Below are positions 1-6,528 of a stretch of DNA of 7,249 nucleotides, in pieces. A program made the translations under genes and the position numbers. Source of the DNA: UBA940 sp964464465 (GTDB lineage: Bacteria; Bacteroidota; Bacteroidia; Bacteroidales; Rikenellaceae); assembly GCA_964464465.1 (NCBI GenBank), contig CAYXGF010000074.1, positions 1-7,249 on the forward strand, given 5' to 3'. The notes below the pieces were generated by a model, which did not search any database, had not been told where the DNA came from, and saw only the letters and a program-made list of their open reading frames with translations. Positions within the stretch are counted from its first letter, which is position 1. Each line of letters opens with the position of its first letter.

Positions 1-1027
1 CGATGTGGTCTTGTGAATCGGGGTCGGTCGAGGGGTAGATACGGTGGTGGTCGCCATCGCGCTGAGTCATGCGGATAAGCGCGCTGAAATACATGCCCTT
101 GTCGGCGTTAGTCTTGTCATTGGTATGGTCCCACTTGTCGTACTTATATGGAATAACCATTGCTCTGCCGCCGTTACCCATGATGGAAACGGCTTTGTCT
201 TTGGTGTTATGCTCTTTGTCGTTGATAACAACCACTTTGTCACCGGCTGTGAAGACATAGTCGACATGGCCGCGCAGCGAGGAGTCGGTTATCAGCCACG
301 AGCCGATGGTGTTTTCGTCTTCGACCTGATTTTCGACCTCGGCCGAGAGGCTGAAGTCAGCCTCGACGACAATGCCGCCGAGGCGGACACCGGCAATCTC
401 GACGTCATAGAGAGGGTTGTCACCCCATACGCCGACTTCGACTCCGCAGAGCTGATGTTCGAAGGCCAGCTCGATACCGCAGTAAAGATGCTCGGTCTTA
501 TTGCCTTCGCCTATAGCGGAAACGAAGTCCACCTGCTTGGAAATATCGGGAATTACACGGAATTTGGTCAGGCGGTAGTCGTAGTTGACTCCGGCGGCGT
601 TCTTAATCGACGAATTGGAATATATGAAACATTCATCGCCCACCCCGGCACGCTGCTGCATAATAGCGCGGGAGGGATGGAATGCGAAAAACTTCAGACG
701 TCTGTCTTTCTTATCGTTGCCCGGCCAGCGGCACTCGCCTGAACGGAATATGCCGTCAACATCCTTGGTCGCGATCTTGTCCTTACAGTGGATGCCTAAT
801 ATTCCCGAGTCATCAGGAGTATCCTCCGGGCAAAAGGCTGAGACAGTGATGCCAGAGGAGGGGAGTTCTTTCGCAATATCATAAGTAGATCGCGTCTCAA
901 CCCCCGGGAGGGATGCAAGGAAAGCTATCTTATTATCCTCGGAAGCGGGTCCCGCCTCGGGCCCTTCATCAAGGGCGCAAGATGAGAGAAGGAGCAGTGG
1001 CAGAGAAAAATATAATATATGTTTCAT
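1..1027 (-). CDS. Fimbrillin family lipoprotein 4 (Mfa-like_1), 3' end outside window
   Basis: This is a predicted pilus subunit of the Bacteroidales FimA/Mfa1-like superfamily, open from the ATG at 1027 to the left edge (342 codons, no stop reached). The start gives a short lipoprotein signal with lipobox LSSC and lipidated Cys at residue 17. A conserved Arg at 46 (ETRS) is a candidate processing site. Blocks shared with the three upstream paralogues are DISKQVDF (161-168), HQL (191-193), IAGVRLGG (211-218), MGNGGRAMVIP (283-293) and GMYFSALIRM (311-320). The C-terminal third, with the WAAVPV block and the C-terminal strand, lies beyond the window. It follows fimbrillin 3 by 82 bases, a gap holding a small hairpin and no convincing promoter, so co-transcription is likely. 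Family membership is secure. Whether it is an adaptor, tip or alternative stalk subunit is unknown. Confidence 0.9.
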   Translation of the reverse strand, partial: MKHILYFSLPLLLLSSCALDEGPEAGPASEDNKIAFLASLPGVETRSTYDIAKELPSSGITVSAFCPEDTPDDSGILGIHCKDKIATKDVDGIFRSGECRWPGNDKKDRRLKFFAFHPSRAIMQQRAGVGDECFIYSNSSIKNAAGVNYDYRLTKFRVIPDISKQVDFVSAIGEGNKTEHLYCGIELAFEHQLCGVEVGVWGDNPLYDVEIAGVRLGGIVVEADFSLSAEVENQVEDENTIGSWLITDSSLRGHVDYVFTAGDKVVVINDKEHNTKDKAVSIMGNGGRAMVIPYKYDKWDHTNDKTNADKGMYFSALIRMTQRDGDHHRIYPSTDPDSQDHI

Positions 1028-1085
1028 TATCGTCAACTTAATTTAATAACCTCAACGTAATAGTTATAATCACCCTGTAACATTC

Positions 1086-1105
1086 AACTTTCGCAAGCGA
1101 AAGTT
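1086..1105 (-). other. Small inverted repeat after fimbrillin 3
   Basis: A perfect inverted repeat has arms at 1086-1093 and 1098-1105 (8 bp) around a CAAG tetraloop on the plus strand (CTTG in the transcript). It begins four bases after the TGA stop of fimbrillin 3. No T-run follows it on the minus strand, so it is not a canonical intrinsic terminator. It could partly attenuate transcription or protect the 3' end of an upstream transcript. The pairing is seen directly; any function is inferred. Confidence 0.45.
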
Positions 1106-1109
1106 AAGT

Positions 1110-2495
1110 TCAAGAGCCGGGAACAGTGACTCCGGCACCTCCTCCTGAGTTCCATTCCTTTACGGTGTAGCTTATACCCACTTTGTCGCTGATAATGGGA
1201 TCGCCGGCATTGGGGGACGTGGCGGAGGCTGCTACTTCCGGGTCATGAAGACCGACGCCGTAGGTATAGTTGAGTGTATATGTGTAGGTGTTTCCGGGAG
1301 CCCAGTTGCCGGTGACGGGAACGGCTGCCCATCCGAACTCTTTGATCTCTTCGGATTCAGGAATATTGTATCGGTCAGTGGCTGCTGCATCGGTAAAATA
1401 GCTGTCGCCGCTTTTGTAAACGCGTTTGGAAACAGTCCCTGTCGCTTTGTCAACCGCCAGATACACTACCGGAATATTGAGTGCATTGGCTCCCTGCGAC
1501 AGATCTTTATAGGGGTAGCGCTGTTTCTCTGCAGGATTCAGTCCGGCAGCAGGTGTTGTCGCATCAGTGATCCTTAACAAGACACTGATATACATGTTTT
1601 TATCGGCGTTATTTCTGTCTGCCTCAGCGTTCCAGCCGGTAGCATAATTGGTCGGGATGAGCATCGCGCAGTTGTCATTGCCATTGACTTTGCTGCCCAT
1701 GATGGAAACTGCGCCCTTGTCAGTCGATGTCGATGCGGATCCCTTGACGAGCGATACGATCTTGTCGCCCTCGCGGAAGACATACTCGACGATTCCTTTG
1801 TCTGAAAAATCCGACCAGAGGCCGCAGCTGTTGTCGGTCCTGAAATTGAATGTTCCTTTCATGTTGATGCCGCCGATGCGCACGCCGGCAATCTCGATGT
1901 CGCAGCTCTTATGGTCGCTCCATGCCTTGACCTCGATGCGGCTCAGCTGGTGTGCGAAAGGAAGCGTGATGCCTGAGAAGAGATTCTCCTCCATGGAGCC
2001 GGTGGCATATGCGGTAACGAAATCGACCTGATCGGCAATTTCGGGCTCCACACGAAAGCCTGACAACTTGTAGTCGAAGGCGCTTGCCGTGGAGGCGTTG
2101 AGCAACTGTGCACCTCCTGCTTTTTCCAAAGCGGGATAGAAGCCGAAGAATGTAACCGTGTGGCTTTCCTTGCCGGGATCGGGCCATATGCAGTCGGGGG
2201 AGGTGTGAATGTCCTCGCCTTCGGTTATCTCGATCTTTTCATAGGCAAAATTGCTCTGTAATGTACCGCCGACAACCTTCGAGCCGTCGGCAGGATCGAA
2301 GGCCGTCACATGGAAATAAGGGAGATTTTCCTTGGTAATAATCCCGGCGCGGCTGGTAAGGCCGGGTAGCGATGTGCGGAAAACGATCCGGGCACCTTCA
2401 CCCTCTACGCGACCGGGTATATCGTCCCGCGAGCACGCCGATAGAAACAGTGCGGCCCCGATAAAAAGGTATGTTGGTTTTATGGTAGTGTTCAT
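1110..2495 (-). CDS. Fimbrillin family lipoprotein 3 (Mfa-like_1)
   Basis: This is a complete 461-residue pilus-subunit paralogue. The ATG at 2495 gives a lipoprotein signal ending in lipobox LSAC with lipidated Cys at 21. A conserved Arg at 49 (TSRA) lies in the usual place for trypsin-like (gingipain-type) processing in this superfamily. Shared blocks are QVDFVTA (156-162), HQLSRIE (182-188), IAGVRIGG (202-209), MYISVLLRIT (301-310), EFGWAAVPV (386-394) and YTYTLNYTYGVGLH (404-417), ending with VKEWN and a terminal VPGS. It is odd in the glycine loop: the compact MGNGGxAM of its paralogues is stretched to MGSKVNGNDNCAM (266-278). The start lies only 14 bases after the stop of fimbrillin 2, so the two are almost certainly co-transcribed. 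No Shine-Dalgarno site is present, as is usual in Bacteroidota. The exact role in the pilus is unknown. Confidence 0.92.
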   Translation of the reverse strand: MNTTIKPTYLFIGAALFLSACSRDDIPGRVEGEGARIVFRTSLPGLTSRAGIITKENLPYFHVTAFDPADGSKVVGGTLQSNFAYEKIEITEGEDIHTSPDCIWPDPGKESHTVTFFGFYPALEKAGGAQLLNASTASAFDYKLSGFRVEPEIADQVDFVTAYATGSMEENLFSGITLPFAHQLSRIEVKAWSDHKSCDIEIAGVRIGGINMKGTFNFRTDNSCGLWSDFSDKGIVEYVFREGDKIVSLVKGSASTSTDKGAVSIMGSKVNGNDNCAMLIPTNYATGWNAEADRNNADKNMYISVLLRITDATTPAAGLNPAEKQRYPYKDLSQGANALNIPVVYLAVDKATGTVSKRVYKSGDSYFTDAAATDRYNIPESEEIKEFGWAAVPVTGNWAPGNTYTYTLNYTYGVGLHDPEVAASATSPNAGDPIISDKVGISYTVKEWNSGGGAGVTVPGS

Positions 2496-2509
2496 ATCCA
2501 GTCTGTTTT

Positions 2510-3892
2510 TTATTTTCTTGGTACTGTGGTGTCTATGTCTATGGGGTCGTTAGCATCCCAATCCACCACCTTTACTCCGATATTTACTTCCGGGTTGCCT
2601 AAAATCAGTTCTCCGGGGTGAGTGTCGTCGGGGTCCTTGACACCTAAACCCAATGTATAGTCTATCGTATATACATAGTGCTTTCCCTCTTCCCAATCTA
2701 TATCCACGGGAATGGCGGCCCAGCCATACTCCCTTACTGCGGAAACATCGCCCTTGTAGGGTGTGTTAAGTGCTTTGTCGGTATAAAAATCACCGTCATC
2801 TCCACGGTACAGGCGTTCAGCGACCAAGCCTTCGCCGGTCACGGCCAGCCATATTTTTTCCATCGGTTCCTTATCTTCGGCATAAGGATAGGCGACTTGT
2901 TCGTCGTTTCTCAAATTAGATACCCTCATAAGCACGCTGAAATAAGTGCCACGAGTCTTGTTTTCCGCCGAACGGTCCCATGCCGTATCGGCGACCGGAA
3001 TCATCATTGCCGCACCGCCTTCTCCCATAAGAGAAACATCGTTGTCGGGGGCGGAGCCGGTTCCGGCGTTTTTGTCGATAACAACCACAGCATCGGCTCG
3101 GCTGTGTTCGTCGGCCTGTTTGCCGAATATGTACTCGACCCTGCCGCGGGCCGCATCTTCGGACACGGTCCAAGACGATGCCGATGCTTCCGAGGGAGCA
3201 AGGTTACACGAGCCTTCAAGCGGTACGGTTCCCACACGTACGCCGGCTATCTCTATTCTATAGACCGGGTTGTTGCCCCATGCGCGCAGTTCGATCTTGG
3301 ACATGCCGTGGTGGAAGGGTAGTGTGACAGGTTCGTTGACACTGCTGAATTTCGAACCGCTTCCGGTGGCGGTCAGGAAATCGTACTGGCGCGAGATGTC
3401 GGTGGCGATACGGATGTTGGCGAGAGAATAGTCGTAGTCGGCTTTGCCATCCTTTACCGTGGATTTGTTGACAAACACGAAATGGCTGTCGTCCTCGTCG
3501 AGCGATATGCCCGATGCCATCGCCATGGCGGCACGCGATGGCGCGAATGCCATAAAATCGACAGATTCTCTTTGGTCGGGCCAATCGCAGTTTTCTTCGG
3601 CCGTGACAAATACATCGGGGGATATTTTGCCGAAGCTTATGTCTTCGAAGTAGGGCTGCAATATTCCGTTTTCGTCGGTAACCGGTTTGGCCGGATTGAA
3701 GCAGGATGCTTGGAAGGAATAGAAATTGTCGTAGGTAACGTCTGCCGCACGAGTCCAGACTATATCCGACAGAGTCGGTGCAAACCGAATCGTCGAGTCG
3801 CCGCGCGCGGGCTCTTCGGTCCGCTCGTCAGAGCAGGACGATAAGCAGAGAAGCGTTGCTACCCCTATGTATATCAGTTTGTTCTTCTTCAT
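2510..3892 (-). CDS. Fimbrillin family lipoprotein 2 (Mfa-like_1)
   Basis: This is a complete pilus-subunit paralogue of 460 residues from the ATG at 3892. The frame is open nine codons further to a GTG at 3919, but that GTG lies inside a strong hairpin. The ATG gives a proper lipoprotein signal (MKKNKL, then lipobox LSSC, Cys 20), so it is preferred. Arg 48 (WTRA) is the conserved candidate processing site. Blocks are DISRQYDF (165-172), HHGMSKIE (194-201), IAGVRVG (215-221), MGEGGAAMMIP (289-299), EYGWAAIPV (388-396) and YVYTIDYTLGLGV, ending in VVDWD and a terminal VPRK. It replaces the HQL of its paralogues with HGM. It is separated from fimbrillin 1 by about 90 bases containing the hairpin and from fimbrillin 3 by 14 bases. 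Family membership is secure; stalk, adaptor or tip role is not determined. Confidence 0.92.
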   Translation of the reverse strand: MKKNKLIYIGVATLLCLSSCSDERTEEPARGDSTIRFAPTLSDIVWTRAADVTYDNFYSFQASCFNPAKPVTDENGILQPYFEDISFGKISPDVFVTAEENCDWPDQRESVDFMAFAPSRAAMAMASGISLDEDDSHFVFVNKSTVKDGKADYDYSLANIRIATDISRQYDFLTATGSGSKFSSVNEPVTLPFHHGMSKIELRAWGNNPVYRIEIAGVRVGTVPLEGSCNLAPSEASASSWTVSEDAARGRVEYIFGKQADEHSRADAVVVIDKNAGTGSAPDNDVSLMGEGGAAMMIPVADTAWDRSAENKTRGTYFSVLMRVSNLRNDEQVAYPYAEDKEPMEKIWLAVTGEGLVAERLYRGDDGDFYTDKALNTPYKGDVSAVREYGWAAIPVDIDWEEGKHYVYTIDYTLGLGVKDPDDTHPGELILGNPEVNIGVKVVDWDANDPIDIDTTVPRK

Positions 3893-3914
3893 TTGGTATA
3901 TCCGGGCCGTGTAA

Positions 3915-3946
3915 TTCACCGCCTCCTCAAAGCAGGAGGCGGTGAA
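3915..3946 (-). other. Strong hairpin between fimbrillin 1 and fimbrillin 2
   Basis: A perfect inverted repeat has arms at 3915-3927 and 3934-3946: 13 bp, the inner 11 very GC-rich, around a 6-base loop. It sits between the fimbrillin 1 stop (3984) and the fimbrillin 2 ATG (3892). The transcript continues into TTACACGG rather than a T-run, so it is not a textbook intrinsic terminator. It may act as a partial terminator or as an RNA-stability element that lets the first subunit be made in excess. The 3' arm contains AGGAGG, but it is 29 bases from the ATG, too far to be a ribosome site. The pairing is seen directly; the role is inferred. Confidence 0.6.
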
Positions 3947-3983
3947 AACCGGCTTATTTGATTGAATCTATATAATTAAAGTA

Positions 3984-5540
3984 TTATTCCGAGGGAACGG
4001 AGGTATTGGAGTCGTAGTGTGCATTCCAACCGCTGACCTCTACGAAGAGCTGGATGTTGCCACCGAGAATAGGAGTACCGGGTTCGGGATCGAGAGGTGT
4101 ATGCACGCCTACTCCCGAAGAGTAGTCGAGGGTGTAGACATATTTGTTGCCGAGCTCCCACGATACGGCCACGGGCACTGCACTCCAAGCAAAATCCTTG
4201 AACTCCTCGGTAACGATGGTTTCTACAACCTCTTTCGTCTCTTCGTCGATTATCTCTTCAACATGCAGATTCACAGGATTGCCGCTGAAGTCGGGCTTTT
4301 CGTAGTAGCGTCCTGTCTTGTCTTTATAGACTCGCATCAGGATTGTCTGAGATTCCTTGTCGACGACAAATGACACTATCCGCAAGCCTTCGGCTTTAGC
4401 CGAATTCAGGGGCGGGTATAGCTGGATTGACTCAGCACCATTGGTCTCGGTGGTTTTCACGTTTATCAGCACGCCGATATACATGCTTTTGTTCAGGTTG
4501 GTGGGGTCGCCAAGATGGTCCCATACCGGACGTTCCGTAGGCAGTATCATTGCGTTGCCACCGTTGCCCATAAGCGAGGTGCCACGGGCATATTCGTCTG
4601 CTGTATTATCGGCTGAGATCAACGGAGTGTTGGACTGCAGGCGCAGGATGTTGTCGGCAGGCTGTTTGTTGTCGGGGTTGGCAGGCTGGTAGATATATTC
4701 CACCTCGCTGTACATGGGATTAGTGGCTAATTCCCAGTGGCCGCCATCTTTGTCAAAAAGCGTACCCGTACCCTTTTCATCGCAGAAGTTGAACATAGCA
4801 CCGGCAACCATGGGATTGGAGAGATGCACACCGGCGACGTCGACGGTGTAGAAAGTCGAGTTGTTGATACCGCGCAGTTCTACCTGAGCCAGCTGATGGT
4901 GGAAGTTCAGTTTCAGGCCCGAGATTTCGTTCTCGCCCTTTTTACCCATCTGGTGGGCAGTGATGAAGTCGACATGCTGCGAAATGTCTTTCGGAACATA
5001 GAAACGACCGAGCTTGAAACCGGGAACAAGGTCTTTGTCATCGAAGTTGAAGATCGAAGTGACGCCATCTTCCATATCGATCGGGTCTTCCTTGCCATCT
5101 TCTCCGCACATATTGTACATTTTAATAAATGTACTGTCCGAAGCATTGATGCCCTGAAGATAGTCGTACGATGCGAAATTCTTTCGCAAGACGCTCAACT
5201 GCGGATAATATGCGAAAAATTCGACAGGGTCGTCGTTCTTGGGCCAGTCCTTGCCTGTAAGCGACGAATACTGAGTGTTGTTGCCGATGAACGGTTCATC
5301 CTCGAAATAGGGTTCGGGATAAACACCGTTCACGGCCTTGTGACCGGTGGAACCGTTGTTGTACGCAGTCACCACGAAACCATAGAGATTCGTAAGCGTG
5401 ATTTCGGTACCACGCGTCGTGAATCCGGCGCTGAATCTGATTGGATTTGTGGGGCGGCTGGTTTCGATCACTTCTTCTTGGGAACATCCTGCCAGCAGTA
5501 AGCCGCATACTGCCAACAATCCAAACTTTAGATTCCTCAT
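3984..5540 (-). CDS. Fimbrillin family lipoprotein 1 (Mfa-like_1), possible major subunit
   Basis: This is the longest fimbrillin here, 518 residues from the ATG at 5540. Two in-frame ATGs lie upstream (5570, 5588). They add only AT-rich, intergenic-looking codons ahead of a standard lipoprotein signal (MRNLKF, lipobox LAGC, Cys 19), so 5540 is preferred. Arg 43 (TTRG) is the conserved candidate processing site. Blocks are DISQHVDF (185-192), HQL (215-217), VAGVHL (235-240), MGNGGNAMILP (324-334), FAWSAVPV (450-457) and YVYTLDYSSGVGVH (467-480), with VSGWN and a terminal VPSE. It differs from its paralogues by two acidic insertions, around residues 145-173 and 426-447. It follows the DUF5119 gene by 50 bases with no promoter seen. 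Being first and nearest the anchor-like gene, and followed by a strong hairpin, it may be the most expressed subunit, but that is inference. Confidence 0.92.
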   Translation of the reverse strand: MRNLKFGLLAVCGLLLAGCSQEEVIETSRPTNPIRFSAGFTTRGTEITLTNLYGFVVTAYNNGSTGHKAVNGVYPEPYFEDEPFIGNNTQYSSLTGKDWPKNDDPVEFFAYYPQLSVLRKNFASYDYLQGINASDSTFIKMYNMCGEDGKEDPIDMEDGVTSIFNFDDKDLVPGFKLGRFYVPKDISQHVDFITAHQMGKKGENEISGLKLNFHHQLAQVELRGINNSTFYTVDVAGVHLSNPMVAGAMFNFCDEKGTGTLFDKDGGHWELATNPMYSEVEYIYQPANPDNKQPADNILRLQSNTPLISADNTADEYARGTSLMGNGGNAMILPTERPVWDHLGDPTNLNKSMYIGVLINVKTTETNGAESIQLYPPLNSAKAEGLRIVSFVVDKESQTILMRVYKDKTGRYYEKPDFSGNPVNLHVEEIIDEETKEVVETIVTEEFKDFAWSAVPVAVSWELGNKYVYTLDYSSGVGVHTPLDPEPGTPILGGNIQLFVEVSGWNAHYDSNTSVPSE

Positions 5541-5590
5541 ATTAAAACTGTTTATTTGTAATTTATTCATATTCTCAATAATTGTCATCT

Positions 5591-6528
5591 CTAAACGTTA
5601 GCCGATAGATTGATATGCACCGTATTCCATCCCGAAATGGAGATATCCGTATTGCGTATGTCTTCTTCGGTGTCGGGCAGCACCAGTCCCTGAAGCACAA
5701 TGCGCACGTCCTTGGGATTGGCGGCCTCGTTCACCTGTTTCGTCACGTCGATATTGTATATCTTTCCGCTTCCGTCCGTCAGAAGGAAGTAAAGCGACAG
5801 ATAATGTCTCTTTTTTTCGCCGGGTGTAACACCGAATGTATAGAATGTGGACGAAAGTCGGTTGTTAGCCTTGTTTGCCTTCAGAACAAAGGAATATGAC
5901 ACGGTCTCGTCGGTTACTGCGTGCAAGCCCGGATAGACGCCCTCGGCCATCGACGAGAGCGAGGCATCGAACTTGGCCTCGACATTGCCTAAATTCTGCA
6001 CATCCAGAATATCAACCGAGTATTTGCACACGAGTTCCTCGGGCTGCATCGTCACTGTCTGTGTTTCCTCGGTGTTAACGAGGTTGATATCGGACAGACC
6101 GGTTCCCCAGAAACGTACAGGTGCGGCCCGCAGCGGCTCGTCGTCCGTTCGCGGTATTCCTCGGGAGGTGACACCCATCGCCGACAGCGACTCCTGCTCC
6201 TTGGTGGTCACCTTAAATGTATCGAACGAATCATGATCGTTGATCACGAAGTTGTATATATCGTCTTCGTTGAGACATATTCCGTCGTAGGTACCCACAC
6301 CGGCTTGAATCGGGCCGCCGCTATGGGTACGGAAAGTATGGTAATCGACTTGTTTGCCCTCTTTATACAGGTAGAGCGACATCGAGTGGGCATTATGGTC
6401 GGGGCTTTCTGCCAGTCGAACACCACCTCCACATTGTTCGCTATGGGGGCCAAGGTGTCGAGTTCCTTGTGCGTGCAGGCAGTCGATACGACCGCGGCGC
6501 AAATGGCGGTGAAAAGACGTATTCTCAT
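5591..6528 (-). pseudogene. DUF5119 (Mfa2/FimB-like) fimbrial accessory lipoprotein, frameshifted as written
   Basis: The reading frame starts at the ATG at 6528 with a lipoprotein-like signal (STAC, Cys 18), then NNVEVVFDWQKAP (31-43), and shifts out of frame at a run of four C (plus strand GGGG, 6401-6404). One added C would continue it as DHNAHSMSLYLYKEG to the TAG at 5591, an uninterrupted 312-residue product. The joined N-terminal half matches the DUF5119 pattern: VVFDW, P..N..SMSLYLY, GG.I..G.Y.G.CLN, TTKEQESLSAMG and a PR-rich turn. Without repair, the first frame ends at 6244 (94 residues), and the second has no signal peptide. DUF5119 proteins sit in fimbrillin operons and are thought to anchor or aid assembly, like Mfa2/FimB. 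The ATG overlaps the DUF3575 stop as ATGA. It may be a true mutation or a sequencing error in the G-run. Upstream in-frame extension to 6580 only overlaps DUF3575 coding and is not credible. Confidence 0.85.

Noticed and set aside
1028..1109. Possible Bacteroides-type promoter (TTG, then TAnnTTTG) before fimbrillin 4
   Set aside because: The best match, TACGTTG, lacks one T and lies about 25 bases from the nearest TTG, longer than the usual spacing of about 19-21.
3893..3919. GTG start for fimbrillin 2 at 3919
   Set aside because: It falls inside the hairpin stem, with only two bases between AGGAGG and GTG, and would add nine residues ahead of a normal lipoprotein signal.
4737..5501. Plus-strand open frame of 254 codons opposite fimbrillin 1, and similar ones at 44-742 and 2678-3322
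   Set aside because: They lie entirely opposite conserved fimbrillin coding, show no recognisable domain or signal, and are explained by codon bias leaving the complementary frame open.
5541..5590. Promoter in the AT-rich gap before fimbrillin 1
   Set aside because: No TAnnTTTG with a properly spaced TTG is present. The gap is short and the genes are co-directional.
6396..6410. Programmed -1 ribosomal frameshift in the DUF5119 gene
   Set aside because: The required direction is -1, but CAGAAAGCCCCGACC holds no canonical X-XXY-YYZ heptamer in frame, and I saw no clear downstream stimulatory stem. Mutation or base-call error is simpler.
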